From: CAYFFO01 sp964342485
GTDB lineage: Bacteria > Chloroflexota > Dehalococcoidia > Lucifugimonadales > CAJWER01
DNA length: 45,961 bases
Reading direction: 5' to 3'
Assembly (NCBI GenBank): GCA_964342485.1
Contig: CAYFFO010000017.1
Location: 1 to 45,961 of the forward strand
The translations under genes and the position numbers were made by a program. The notes beneath the pieces are model-generated. The model searched no databases and had not been told where the DNA came from. It worked only from the letters and a program-made list of their open reading frames with translations. Positions 8,979 to 18,530 of this stretch are shown here, in pieces (position 1 is the stretch's first letter; each line of letters opens with the position of its first letter).

Positions 8979-9605
8979 CTATACAATTTTCCCTGTGATG
9001 TTGTCTAGATCGATTTCACGAGATGCAATCATTTGTAACGTCTCTGGGTAAAGTTTATGCTCAATGTCTAGTACCTTTTCAGATAATGTGTAAGGTGTGT
9101 CTTCATCATCTACTTCAATTTCGTGTTGCTTAATTATATGCCCTTGATCAAATTCATTATTGACCAGATGAATTGTTACTCCCGTAGTTTTGTTCTTAGA
9201 TTCAATAACCGATTTGTGAACTTTAATTCCATAAAAACCTCTACCCCCGAATTTGGGTAATAGAGATGGATGGATGTTGATTATACGGTTATTGAAATGG
9301 GATATAGTTAAAGGACCCAGTTTTTTCATATACCCACCTAGGACTACTAGCGTAACGCTATGTTTTTTCAAAGTATTAACTAATGCTCTATCTAGTTCTG
9401 CTGGATCTGGGTGAGTTAGGCTGCTTAGATGGTAGGACGGTATATTCTCATGCCTGGCCCTTTCCAAAGCCTTTGAATTCGAGTTATTGCTAATAATCAC
9501 ACATGGTCTAGCATCTAACTCCTTAGTCTTACAAGCATCGATAATGGCTTGTATGTTGCTGCCACCGTGAGATGCTAATAAACCAAGTTTTAGATCTTTA
9601 ATCAT
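8979..9605 (-). CDS. purN: Phosphoribosylglycinamide formyltransferase (PurN-type)
   Basis: Transfers formyl from 10-formyl-THF to GAR in purine synthesis. The 208-residue length is right. The N-terminal SHGGSNIQAIID corresponds to the GSNLQALI phosphate loop. The catalytic set is N and H in INIHPSLLP and D in NNEFDQG, all present. The usual H/Y-rich stretch after SLLP reads KFGGRGFYG here. The ATG overlaps the leuB stop (9602-9605), so the two are translationally coupled. Confidence 0.9.
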   Translation of the reverse strand: MIKDLKLGLLASHGGSNIQAIIDACKTKELDARPCVIISNNSNSKALERARHENIPSYHLSSLTHPDPAELDRALVNTLKKHSVTLVVLGGYMKKLGPLTISHFNNRIINIHPSLLPKFGGRGFYGIKVHKSVIESKNKTTGVTIHLVNNEFDQGHIIKQHEIEVDDEDTPYTLSEKVLDIEHKLYPETLQMIASREIDLDNITGKIV

Positions 9606-10699
9606 ATGAGAGAGGCTATGATATCACCCATTCTTGACGTTGGGACAACTTGACCTCCGTCTTTCGAGATATCTTTTGTCCGATATCCCTCATTTAATGC
9701 CTTTGATATTGATTCTTCTATTGCAGAGGCTTCATCATGAAGGTTTAAAGAATACCTGAGCATCATTGCGGCACTCAAAATCATAGCAATTGGGTTAGCT
9801 ATTTCCTGTCCTGCTATATCGGGAGCACTACCGTGGATCGGTTCGTAAAGTGAAGCGGTACGGCTATTGGAACTGTTAATATTAGGTAATGAAGACAGGC
9901 TGGCTGATGGTAACATTCCAAGTGATCCTGTCAGTACGGCTGCTTCATCAGAAATAATATCTCCAAATGTGTTTTCTCCAACAATTACGTCAAATCTTGC
10001 AGGGTTTAATATGATTTGCATCGATAGGTTGTCGGCATATATATGTTCTGTTTCAATCTCTGGATATTCAGCAGCTACTTCATTAGCTATCTCTCGCCAG
10101 AGCCTGGATGTCGCTAAAACATTTGCCTTGTCTGTTGAAGTCAATTTTTTCCGGCGCTTTTTAGCTAATTCAAATCCGACCCTGACAATACGATCTATTT
10201 CTTTTTCTGAATATTTTAGTGTGTCAACTGCCTTCCTTCCTTTGGTATTAGACCAACGCTTTTTTGGCTTCCCAAAATACAATCCACCCGTTAATTCTCT
10301 GACTACCATCAAATCTACATCTTTTAGCAGGTCTGGTTTTAGGGGGCTTGAATTTATAAGAGCAGGAAATATTTTTACTGGTCTAAGATTGGCGAACAAT
10401 TTCATTTTTTTGCGAATTTCAAGGATACCGTCTTCTGGTCTTGTTTGGGCTTTTGGATTATCCCATTTTGGTCCTCCGACGGCACCAAATAGAACCGCGT
10501 CACTTTGTTTACAGAGTTCCAATGTGTCTTCTGGAAGGGGTGTTCCAAGAGCATCTATGGCGCTACCACCTATGTTCCCAAAGTTGAGTTCAAAGTCGTG
10601 TTGAAATTTGTCGGCAACTGCATCGAGCACCTTGATTGCTTCATTCATAACTTCCGGGCCAATTCCGTCCCCAGGCAAAATAGCTAGCTTTGTCTTCAT
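9602..10699 (-). CDS. leuB: 3-isopropylmalate dehydrogenase
   Basis: NAD-dependent oxidative decarboxylase of leucine biosynthesis. The 365-residue length is normal. Family motifs in order are LPGDGIGPEV (N-terminus), VRELTGGLYFG with the substrate-proximal tyrosine, DKANVLATSRLWR with the catalytic lysine, and NTFGDIISDEAAVLTGSLGMLPSASL with metal-binding aspartates. LYEPIHGSAPDIAGQ is the NAD-site signature. GAGG lies a few bases before the ATG. It heads the leuB-purN-dehalogenase unit. No leuA, leuC or leuD is present in the window. Confidence 0.95.
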   Translation of the reverse strand: MKTKLAILPGDGIGPEVMNEAIKVLDAVADKFQHDFELNFGNIGGSAIDALGTPLPEDTLELCKQSDAVLFGAVGGPKWDNPKAQTRPEDGILEIRKKMKLFANLRPVKIFPALINSSPLKPDLLKDVDLMVVRELTGGLYFGKPKKRWSNTKGRKAVDTLKYSEKEIDRIVRVGFELAKKRRKKLTSTDKANVLATSRLWREIANEVAAEYPEIETEHIYADNLSMQIILNPARFDVIVGENTFGDIISDEAAVLTGSLGMLPSASLSSLPNINSSNSRTASLYEPIHGSAPDIAGQEIANPIAMILSAAMMLRYSLNLHDEASAIEESISKALNEGYRTKDISKDGGQVVPTSRMGDIIASLI

Positions 10700-10913
10700 T
10701 TGATCCTCATTTCAATATTTGGTTACATCGTATACCTTATTTATGTACTTTAGAATATTATCTAGTTTTATTCAGATAATGTTTATTAACCAGCCTAGTT
10801 TTTCCGTTTTCATTGCGATAAAGTAATAAGCATTATTTCGATATTTTGAATGTAGATACTATATGAGATATTTACTCACCTAATGATACTTGAATTGGGT
10901 TGCGAAAGAGATA

Positions 10914-12161
10914 ATGAATTATTCACTTTTTAGTCTTGTCAGGAATGGTCTAAGTAAACATAAGCATTGGCCTAAAGCCTGGCGTAATGTAGAACCAAAA
11001 AAAGAATACGATGTAGTAATTGTAGGCGGGGGCGGACATGGGTTGGCTACAGCTTATTATCTTGCTAAGGAACACAGCATCACAAGGGTGGCTGTTTTAG
11101 AAAAAGGTTATATTGGTGGCGGAAATACAGGTAGAAATACTGAAGTGGTTCGCTCAAATTATCTATGGGATCAGGCGGCGCACCTTTACGAATTTTCTCT
11201 TAAATTATGGCAGGGTCTGACTAGAGATTTGAATTTTAATCTAATGTACTCCAAGAGAGGTGTTTTGAGTTTGGGTCATAGTCATCAGGAAATGAGGGAT
11301 ATAGCTCGCAGGGTTAATTCTAATCGATTGAATGGCATTGACAGTGAATTGCTAACTACAGAGCAAGTAAAAGATATGGTACCCATCTTAGATGTTTCTT
11401 CTAATTCAAGATATCCTGTGCTTGGTGCATCCTTGCAAAGGCGTGGCGGAACCGCTCGTCATGATGCAGTTGCCTGGGGATTTGCCCGAGCTGCAGATGC
11501 CCATGGTGTTGACATTATCCAAAATTGTGAGGTTACTGGGATACGTAGAGAAAATGGAAATATAACAGGACTCGACACTACTAAAGGATACATTTCTACA
11601 AAAAAGGTTGGGGTTGCCGTTGCAGGTAATTCAAGTGTTTTGGCTGGGCTTGCAGATTTGAGACTTCCAATTGAGAGTCATCCATTACAGGCTTGGGTTA
11701 CAGAACCTATTAAACCAATATTGGACACAGTGGTTATGTCTAACGCCGTCCATGCTTATATCAGTCAGAGTGACAGGGGTGAACTATTAGCAGGTGCAGG
11801 TATAGATTCATTTGTAGGATATGGGCAGAGAGGCAGTTTTTCGATTTTAGAACATGCAATCGCGGCTATCAAAGAACTGTTCCCCGTTTTTAGTAGGTTG
11901 AGGATGATGCGTCAATGGGGAGGGATTGTAGATACCTCCCCAGACGCCTGTCCGATTATTGGACTCACTCCTATACGCGGTTTATTTATTAATTGTGGAT
12001 GGGGTACTGGTGGATATAAAGCTACTCCTGGGTCAGGATGGGTGTTTGCTTACACCATTGCTAAAGAAATGCCACATAAATTGAACGAACCATTTTCTTT
12101 AGATCGCTTTACTACTGGTAGATTAATTGATGAACATGGAGCTGCTGGAGTAGCCCATTGA
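10914..12161 (+). CDS. soxB: Sarcosine oxidase beta subunit
   Basis: FAD-dependent amine oxidase subunit that oxidises sarcosine (N-methylglycine). The N-terminal dinucleotide fold reads YDVVIVGGGGHGLATAYYLA (about residues 33-52 of this start). GGNTGRNTEVVRSNYLW is specific to the heterotetrameric beta subunit. The histidine in GGTARHDAVAWG corresponds to the residue that carries covalent FMN at the alpha/beta interface in characterised enzymes. I use ATG 10914 because MNYSLFSL matches the usual beginning of SoxB; an in-frame TTG at 10890 would add eight residues. First gene of soxBDAG. Confidence 0.95.
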   Translation: MNYSLFSLVRNGLSKHKHWPKAWRNVEPKKEYDVVIVGGGGHGLATAYYLAKEHSITRVAVLEKGYIGGGNTGRNTEVVRSNYLWDQAAHLYEFSLKLWQGLTRDLNFNLMYSKRGVLSLGHSHQEMRDIARRVNSNRLNGIDSELLTTEQVKDMVPILDVSSNSRYPVLGASLQRRGGTARHDAVAWGFARAADAHGVDIIQNCEVTGIRRENGNITGLDTTKGYISTKKVGVAVAGNSSVLAGLADLRLPIESHPLQAWVTEPIKPILDTVVMSNAVHAYISQSDRGELLAGAGIDSFVGYGQRGSFSILEHAIAAIKELFPVFSRLRMMRQWGGIVDTSPDACPIIGLTPIRGLFINCGWGTGGYKATPGSGWVFAYTIAKEMPHKLNEPFSLDRFTTGRLIDEHGAAGVAH

Positions 12162-12243
12162 GACAGATTGATTTAATAAGTTCAGATTTTACAGTGTGCT
12201 ATTTCAACAAAAGGCCTTGGATAGGTTGGAAGGAGTAGCCGAT

Positions 12244-12522
12244 TTGCTAAGGATTAAATGCCCGTGGTGTGGTTATAGAGAAGAATCAGAATTTACCTAT
12301 GGAGGTGAAGCCCATATAATTCGCCCTTCTGATCCATCGGTTTTAGATGATCAAGAGTGGGCAGATTACCTTTTTTATCGTAAAAATCCCAGAGGCTTGC
12401 ATCGAGAGCAATGGTGCCATTCTTCAGGATGCAGGAGATGGTTCAATGTTAAAAGAGATACGCTTAATTATGAAATTCATGATGTATATAAAGTTAATGA
12501 TCAAATTACTACTGAAGAATAA
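12244..12522 (+). CDS. soxD: Sarcosine oxidase delta subunit
   Basis: A small zinc-binding subunit of heterotetrameric sarcosine oxidase. From the TTG at 12244 it is 92 residues and begins MLRIKCPWCG, as family members do. The cysteines of CPWCG and the histidine/cysteine region LHREQWCHSSGCRRWF provide the zinc ligands. GGAAGGAG at 12228-12235 sits eight bases upstream of this TTG, which decides the start over a GTG at 12196. The stop overlaps the soxA start (TAATG). Confidence 0.93.
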   Translation: MLRIKCPWCGYREESEFTYGGEAHIIRPSDPSVLDDQEWADYLFYRKNPRGLHREQWCHSSGCRRWFNVKRDTLNYEIHDVYKVNDQITTEE

Positions 12523-15500
12523 TGCAAATAAATAGACTTACAGGAGAGGGGCGTATTGATACGGATAAACCTGTTAATTTCAGGTTTAATGACAAATCGT
12601 ATACGGGTTTTGTCGGTGATACTCTGGCCTCTGCTTTACTTTCTAATGGTATAAGAATGATTGGTCGTAGTTTTAAGTATCACAGGCCTCGAGGGATTGT
12701 TGGATCAGGAATCGAAGATCCTAATAGTCTGGTACAAATCGATAGTGGAAACCGTACTCTACCAAATCACATGGCAACGCAGACTGAAATTTATGAAGGT
12801 TTAGACGCAAAGAGTGTTAATGTATGGCCCTCATTAGACTTTGACCTTTTATCAATAAATGATCTGATTTCACCTTTTCTTCCCCCAGGGTTTTATTACA
12901 AAACATTTATGTGGCCCCAGTGGATGTGGCCATTTTATGAACGACAACTTAGAAATGCTGGTGGTTTTGGTGTTGCACCAACTGGTCCAGATCCAGATAG
13001 ATATGATAAGACAAATGTACACTGCGATGTTCTCATTGTAGGTGGAGGTCCTTCTGGCTTGGCAGCGGCATTGGAGTCAGGTAGAACTGGAGCCAGAGTA
13101 ATTCTTGTAGATGAACAAAATGAACTAGGGGGTACGCTTTTAACGAATATTGATCAAATAGATGGTGATTCTTCATCTGATTGGATTAGGGCAGTTGAGC
13201 ATGAATTGAATAGAATGCCCAATGTACAAATTCTGTCTCGGACAACCGCTTTTGGGTATTATGATCATAATTTCGTTACTGCCATTGAACGTGTAACAGA
13301 CCATGAATCGGATAACTATCTTTATAGACCTAGGCAGAAGCTTTGGAGAATTAGAGCAGGATCAGTTGTTTTAGCAACGGGCGCATTGGAAAGACCTTTA
13401 ATATTTCCAAACAATGATCGTCCGGGAATAATGCTTTCATCTGCAGTGCTAACTTACGTTAAGAGGTATCAGGTCTTACCGGGTCGATGCCCTGTTTTTT
13501 TCACCAATAACGATACAGCTTACAGATCTACTCTTGAGTTAGCAGAATGTGGTGTTAGCATTCAAGCTGTAGTTGATCTCAGGAGTGCACCAGAAGGTCA
13601 TCTTATTGATGCGGTCCGAGATAAAGGTATTCCAGTATTGACCGGTTCTACTATCACGCATGTGAAAGGAACTAAGAGCGTTAGGTCTGTTGGGATAATG
13701 CGTCACAATGGGATTAAAAGTTTTGGAGGAACTAGATGGATAGACTGCGACCTTATAGCCATGTCAGGTGGTTGGAGCCCAGTAGTTAATCTTCATTCCC
13801 AAGCAGGAGGCAAGCCTAACTATGATCTTGATAGGGTGTGCTTTGTGCCTAATGAAGTCTTTCAGACACAAAAGTCCGTAGGTTCTTGTAATGGCACTTT
13901 TAACCTTCAGGATTGTTTGAATGAAGGATCTTATGCCGGTGCAAATATGGCATTGGAAATGGGATTTGGTAATGGGAAAGTGTCTGGTAAATTTGTGAGC
14001 AAGTACAAATATGACTCAGAACCAACAGTAAAATCTTTCTGGGCACTGTATGTTAATAATTCTATTTTGAATCTTGGTAAAAGCTTTGTTGATTTTCAAA
14101 CTGACACAACCGCAAAGGATATTGTAATTGCAGCTAAAGAAGGGTATGAATCTATAGAGCATGTAAAACGCTACACTACTTTGGGCATGGGAACAGATCA
14201 GGGCAAACTGGGTAATTTTAATGGCATTGGGATTTTGGCGGAATTACTTAAGAGATCAATTTCAGATGTAGGTACTACTACATTTAGACAGCCATATTCC
14301 CCAGTTACTTACGGGGCCATCGCAGGTCGAGAAGTAGGGAATCTTTTTGATCCAATCAGGAAAAGCCCTATGCATGATTTGCATGTTGCCTCAGGCGCAG
14401 ATTTTGAGGATGTAGGGCAATGGAAGCGTCCCTGGTACTATCCAAGGGCAGGGGAGTCCATGCAGGATGCAGTTAATCGAGAATGTCTTGCTGTTAGAGA
14501 AAATGTCGGCTTACTTGATGCTTCCACTCTTGGGAAAATAGATATCAAGGGGCCTGATTCTGCATCTTTTCTCAACAGGATATATACAAACGGGTGGACC
14601 AGATTAGATATAGGCAGATGTAGATATGGTTTTATGTTAGGCGAAGATGGAATGATTCTAGATGACGGTGTTACTGCACGAATAGCAGAAGATCATTTTC
14701 TTATGCATACCACAACGTCAGGGGCTCCTGCTGTAATGTCTTGGCTAGAGAGGTGGCTTCAGACTGAATGGCATGATTTACAAGTTTATCTTACATCTGT
14801 GACTGAACACTGGGCTACTTTGTCTCTAAATGGACCGTATTCACGTAGAGTTATGGACAAAGTATGTGATGGAATTGATTTGTCTATGGATAAATTCCCG
14901 TTCATGTCTGTAAAGACGGGGACCGTTGCAGGGGTACCGGCACGAATATTTCGTATAAGTTTTGCAGGAGAACTCTCATTTGAAATAAATGTAAATGCGA
15001 ATTATGGTTTTCAAGTTTGGAAATCCGTGATGGAAGCTGGGGAAGAATTTGGCATTATGCCTTATGGCACTGAGGCAATGCATGTTTTGAGGGCCGAAAA
15101 AGGTTATGTAATTGTTGGACAAGACACCGACGGATCGAATACTCCTGTTGATATTGGTGCATCAAAGATGCTTTCAACAAGGAAAGATTTTTTGGGTAAA
15201 CGTTCACTTTCACGTCCCGAAATGGTTCAAAAGGACCGAAAGCAGTTAATTGGACTACTTTCTAAAAATCGTGAAGATATGCTTGCTGAAGGAGGACAGA
15301 TTATTCAGGATCTGTCCGATACATCCCCGATACCTATGCTAGGTCATGTTACTTCAAGTTATTTCAGTAATAAACTTGAATGCCCAATAGCCTTGGCTTT
15401 AATTCATGCTGGGAGAGCGCGATTGGGGGATGAAGTTCTGGTATATATGGCTGACCGTTCACCTATAAAGGCAATTATAGTGGATCCAGTATTTTTTGAT

Positions 15501-15530
15501 CCAAATGGAGAGCGTCAAAATGTCGAATAA
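12522..15530 (+). CDS. soxA: Sarcosine oxidase alpha subunit
   Basis: The 1002-residue large subunit has three parts. Residues about 10-100 form the ferredoxin-like N-terminal fold without an iron-sulphur cluster (GDTLASALLSNG, SFKYHRPRG). Residues about 165-480 form the NAD-binding oxidoreductase domain, with Rossmann motif CDVLIVGGGPSGLAA at 169-183. Residues about 600-1000 form the GcvT-like aminomethyltransferase domain that passes the methylene group to tetrahydrofolate. Length and domain order are normal for the family. The ATG overlaps the soxD stop and its end overlaps soxG by 11 bases, so translation of the operon is coupled. Confidence 0.96.
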   Translation: MQINRLTGEGRIDTDKPVNFRFNDKSYTGFVGDTLASALLSNGIRMIGRSFKYHRPRGIVGSGIEDPNSLVQIDSGNRTLPNHMATQTEIYEGLDAKSVNVWPSLDFDLLSINDLISPFLPPGFYYKTFMWPQWMWPFYERQLRNAGGFGVAPTGPDPDRYDKTNVHCDVLIVGGGPSGLAAALESGRTGARVILVDEQNELGGTLLTNIDQIDGDSSSDWIRAVEHELNRMPNVQILSRTTAFGYYDHNFVTAIERVTDHESDNYLYRPRQKLWRIRAGSVVLATGALERPLIFPNNDRPGIMLSSAVLTYVKRYQVLPGRCPVFFTNNDTAYRSTLELAECGVSIQAVVDLRSAPEGHLIDAVRDKGIPVLTGSTITHVKGTKSVRSVGIMRHNGIKSFGGTRWIDCDLIAMSGGWSPVVNLHSQAGGKPNYDLDRVCFVPNEVFQTQKSVGSCNGTFNLQDCLNEGSYAGANMALEMGFGNGKVSGKFVSKYKYDSEPTVKSFWALYVNNSILNLGKSFVDFQTDTTAKDIVIAAKEGYESIEHVKRYTTLGMGTDQGKLGNFNGIGILAELLKRSISDVGTTTFRQPYSPVTYGAIAGREVGNLFDPIRKSPMHDLHVASGADFEDVGQWKRPWYYPRAGESMQDAVNRECLAVRENVGLLDASTLGKIDIKGPDSASFLNRIYTNGWTRLDIGRCRYGFMLGEDGMILDDGVTARIAEDHFLMHTTTSGAPAVMSWLERWLQTEWHDLQVYLTSVTEHWATLSLNGPYSRRVMDKVCDGIDLSMDKFPFMSVKTGTVAGVPARIFRISFAGELSFEINVNANYGFQVWKSVMEAGEEFGIMPYGTEAMHVLRAEKGYVIVGQDTDGSNTPVDIGASKMLSTRKDFLGKRSLSRPEMVQKDRKQLIGLLSKNREDMLAEGGQIIQDLSDTSPIPMLGHVTSSYFSNKLECPIALALIHAGRARLGDEVLVYMADRSPIKAIIVDPVFFDPNGERQNVE

Positions 15531-16137
15531 AGTACAAAAAATCCACTCTCCGTTGAAATACTTCGTTCCCCCTCCTGGTTTTGTTAATGCAGACGTTGCA
15601 AAGGTAATCAAGATAAGAGAAGTGCCTAACTATAGTTATATAAATTTGAGAGGATCACCTAAAGACGAAAAGTTTGTTAGAGCTGTGGAAGATACACTAA
15701 ATATAAAGCTTCCTTTAAATCCAAATACTACTGCATCGAATGAACAATTATTAATTTATTGGTTAGGACCAGACGAATGGCTCGTTTTTATAGAACATAA
15801 TTCCCTAGAATTGACTATCAATACACTAACAATTGCATTAAAAGACACAATATGTTCAATAACTGACGTGAGTGGTGGCTATGTCGCTATAGAAATTAGT
15901 GGGGAAAAATCTCGGGAAGTTTTGGCAAAAGGCTGTACACTTGACTTACACCCATCGCAATTTGGGTTAAATCAGTGTGCACAGACCTTGATAGGTAAAG
16001 CCAGTGTTATTTTGGGATACGTCGATGGTGGCCCGACTTTCAATATCCTTGTCAGGCGAAGTTTTACTGAATATCTAATGCTTTGGTTGCACGATTCTTC
16101 TCTCGAATATAATCTATCGCTTAGTCTAAAATCGTAA
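15520..16137 (+). CDS. soxG: Sarcosine oxidase gamma subunit
   Basis: The 205-residue GcvT-related gamma subunit. Recognisable parts are LGPDEWLVF, the ITDVSGGYVAIEISG beta region, and GCTLDLHP near residue 145, typical of SoxG. I chose ATG 15520 because GGAGAG at 15507-15512 precedes it by seven bases; an upstream TTG (15496) and ATG (15505) are in frame but have no such site. It overlaps the soxA end by 11 bases. No glyA, purU or folD follows, unlike many sox operons. Confidence 0.88.
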   Translation: MSNKVQKIHSPLKYFVPPPGFVNADVAKVIKIREVPNYSYINLRGSPKDEKFVRAVEDTLNIKLPLNPNTTASNEQLLIYWLGPDEWLVFIEHNSLELTINTLTIALKDTICSITDVSGGYVAIEISGEKSREVLAKGCTLDLHPSQFGLNQCAQTLIGKASVILGYVDGGPTFNILVRRSFTEYLMLWLHDSSLEYNLSLSLKS

Positions 16138-16193
16138 CCTTATTTAACTGGTGTTTCACACAAATCAATTGGAGTGCGGCCTACGCAGAGTTG

Positions 16194-17624
16194 TTAAACG
16201 AACCGGAAAGCGAATATGCTTGCGTCTCTAAAACGTATTCTTATTTTTACTCTACTATCCTCTATCTGATTTAGATTGATCCCATTACTCCATGAAACTG
16301 GTGCGCGTATTTTGTCTCCAAATATTTCCTTACAGTTTTCTAATGCAAAATTCTTGATTGGCTGTCCCGACTCATTTTGAAGTTCAACAAAAATACTGCC
16401 TCCAGCACCTGTGCTGTAGTTGAGTTCTAATTGTTGTCCTGAAAAAATAAGAGGAGGTGTTGTGAATTCACCCCAGCCTTTGTAAGGTCCGTCAACAGAT
16501 ATGAATCCATCTTTTCTAATAGTACATTTACGAAACCCATTTTCTTTGTCTTTATGTAAGTCTTGGAGAATCATAGAAATTGTTTCTGGTCCAGTGTCCA
16601 CTATCCCATGTCCCATCATAGGGTTACGATCTACCCAGTTTCTTTCGTCCAGGCCTGGTGGCACAAATGGTTGTCGGAATGGGCGTTTCCAATTAATACC
16701 ATCCCTGCTTAGGGCAAACACTACATCCGAAAGTCCTGTGAAAGGAGCATGTGGATGTTTTCGGTCCTGGTAAAATGTCATAGGAAACATTAAGAATGTT
16801 TTTGCAGCATTTTGATATTTGAATGCTGCATTGGTATAGAACTGTAGATTTCCTGGATCGTCTTTATCAGGAGAAAGGACGAGTTCTGGCATACTCCAGG
16901 TTAGGAAATCTACAGATTCACTGCGACGCACTGCCCTTACTCCACCTTTAAATGGCCCTGGAATGCTTTTATCAACGCCTCGTATATATACGACATATTT
17001 ACCGCTTTCGTCGTCCCATACAAGCACGTTATGTGTGTCGAATGGACCGTCTTTAAGTATAGGGTTCGATTCAACTGGCTTCCAGTTCAGACCATCATCT
17101 GATACGTAAGCAACTAGATGAGTAGGTGTTTGGTGATCGACGTCGCTGCCATCAAGTGGGATAGTACGCGCTATCATCTTGTATTTTTCACTTTTTACAG
17201 CGTTAGGATCGATTATCACCGATGGGTTTTTAATCCTAACTCCATCTATGCCACTAGCTGGGAAAACAATGTTGTTATCTGTAGATCCTTGCCATTCACA
17301 GATACCCAGTTTAGGTTTGTTCCAACTAATACAATCCAGACTTTCAGCATAGCAAACCCAAGATATATCTTCGGAGTTTTTGTCTCTGGAACCTTCGTCA
17401 GCTCTATACCACATCTTATATAAATCACCGTCTTTGAGGATGCAGGGTGTGTCAAGGCTTCGACTTTCCCACGGTTGATCTCTAATAAGGATCTTTTCTT
17501 CAAGATATGGTTGGTGGAGACTGAGTTCGATGTTTTCTTGTTTCTCAAAGAACAGGTCGTCTATAAATAGCTGGTTGTGATTACCGATATTAATTGCCAT
17601 TGGCTTAGGTATTCCCTTCATCAA
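16194..17624 (-). CDS. Beta-propeller (GH32/43-like) protein, paralogue A
   Basis: A 476-residue protein without a signal peptide. It begins with HNQLFIDDLFFEK, then repeated blades with Trp/Tyr-rich strands (YKMWYRADEG, ISWNKPKLGICEWQG, WKPVESNP, INWKRPFRQPFVPPG). A C-terminal part follows with FISVDG and the end motif VKIRIRFRDASIFAFRF. This layout is shared with paralogues at 25959 and 28390. The fold resembles glycoside hydrolase 32/43 propellers followed by a beta-sandwich. I cannot assign catalytic residues, so a sugar substrate is inference. It follows the SDR gene by five bases on the same strand. The track start is TTG 17624, directly followed by ATG 17621, which may be the true start. 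Confidence 0.75.
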   Translation of the reverse strand: MMKGIPKPMAINIGNHNQLFIDDLFFEKQENIELSLHQPYLEEKILIRDQPWESRSLDTPCILKDGDLYKMWYRADEGSRDKNSEDISWVCYAESLDCISWNKPKLGICEWQGSTDNNIVFPASGIDGVRIKNPSVIIDPNAVKSEKYKMIARTIPLDGSDVDHQTPTHLVAYVSDDGLNWKPVESNPILKDGPFDTHNVLVWDDESGKYVVYIRGVDKSIPGPFKGGVRAVRRSESVDFLTWSMPELVLSPDKDDPGNLQFYTNAAFKYQNAAKTFLMFPMTFYQDRKHPHAPFTGLSDVVFALSRDGINWKRPFRQPFVPPGLDERNWVDRNPMMGHGIVDTGPETISMILQDLHKDKENGFRKCTIRKDGFISVDGPYKGWGEFTTPPLIFSGQQLELNYSTGAGGSIFVELQNESGQPIKNFALENCKEIFGDKIRAPVSWSNGINLNQIEDSRVKIRIRFRDASIFAFRFV

Positions 17625-17629
17625 ATTGG

Positions 17630-18367
17630 TTATTGACCCAAATTAAACCCTCCGTCAATAATTATTGCTTGTCCAGTAACACTATCAAAAGAGGGTCCGC
17701 ATATTGAATAAAGTACTTCTGCTATTTCTTTTCTAGTAGCAAGACGACCCAGTGGGGTCTTTTCGAGAACTTCGTTCCCTTTTTTTGGAGACATATCTTC
17801 ATTATCTGCTATAAGGCCTGGTGCTATAGCATTAACTCTTATTTCAGGGGCTAACTCAGTAGCAAGTTGTTTTGTTAAATGAATTACTCCATTTTTTGCC
17901 AAACCGTATACTGTATGACGGTTATCAAAGGCAGATGTGGCTGCAATGTTAATTACGTTTCCAGATCCCCTTTGTTTCATTGCTTTACCTGCTATCTGTG
18001 ATATAAGGTAAGTTGTCCTGACATTTGTATTCATAATATGATCAAAATCTTCTAATTTAAGTTCTAAATAAGGATCATCCACGTAAGGTCCAGCATTATT
18101 TACCAGGATGTCTATTTGCCCAAATAAATCCAGAGTTTTTAATACCAGTTTGTGAGCATCTTTAGGTTCAGCGACATCTGCTTGTATTATTTCAGCTCTA
18201 ATTCCGCTATCTTTAATTTTATTACATAGATCAATGGCAGAATGCTCAGACTTGTTGTAGTTGATTGCGATTTCTATCCCATTGCTCGCGAGAACTTTAG
18301 CTATCTCTGCACCGAGAGTACGTGAACCTCCGGTGATAAGACAGACTCTTTTTGTCTGTTGGCTCAA
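17630..18367 (-). CDS. SDR-family NAD(P)-dependent dehydrogenase
   Basis: A classical short-chain dehydrogenase of 245 residues. The cofactor site is TGGSRTLG (residues 12-19), which has Leu in place of the usual Ile. NNAG follows near residue 90, with the catalytic Ser in NIAATSAFDN, YGLAK (Tyr-Lys) and the C-terminal ITGQ-like VTGQAIIIDGGF. It looks like a 3-oxoacyl reductase or sugar dehydrogenase by fold alone. Being paired with propeller A and divergent from the GHL10/ABC unit, a role in sugar oxidation is plausible but not shown. The start is TTG 18367 with AAGGA about eight bases upstream. Confidence 0.85.
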   Translation of the reverse strand: MSQQTKRVCLITGGSRTLGAEIAKVLASNGIEIAINYNKSEHSAIDLCNKIKDSGIRAEIIQADVAEPKDAHKLVLKTLDLFGQIDILVNNAGPYVDDPYLELKLEDFDHIMNTNVRTTYLISQIAGKAMKQRGSGNVINIAATSAFDNRHTVYGLAKNGVIHLTKQLATELAPEIRVNAIAPGLIADNEDMSPKKGNEVLEKTPLGRLATRKEIAEVLYSICGPSFDSVTGQAIIIDGGFNLGQ

Positions 18368-18428
18368 TTTGTATTCCTTAATGATTTTTTCGTATAAATG
18401 ATATTGGTTAGTTTACTCTAAGTTGATG

Positions 18429-18456
18429 ATTATATCTTAGCAACAAAAATTGACTA
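18429..18456 (-). promoter_or_regulatory. Minus-strand promoter for SDR-propeller A unit
   Basis: On the minus strand TAGTCA (18451-18456) is followed after 16 bases by a perfect TATAAT (18429-18434), about 60 bases before the SDR start. Its -35 hexamer lies on top of that of the plus-strand promoter. The -35 matches consensus at four of six bases. Confidence 0.45.
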
Positions 18457-18478
18457 TATTAGGTCTACTAGGTACAAT
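18450..18478 (+). promoter_or_regulatory. Plus-strand promoter for GHL10-ABC unit
   Basis: TTGACT (18450-18455), a 17-base spacer and TACAAT (18473-18478) form a near-consensus sigma70-type promoter. The expected start of transcription is near 18485, giving a leader of about 45 bases before the gene at 18531. Confidence 0.6.
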
Positions 18479-18530
18479 TTTAGGGTTGTGTGTGTTTTTT
18501 AATAGCTTAAAACTGAACTAGGAGAAAGCA

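Noticed and set aside
9867..10604. 245-residue plus-strand ORF opposite leuB
   Set aside because: It mirrors leuB in an antisense frame, has no family motif and no ribosome site; leuB is unmistakable.
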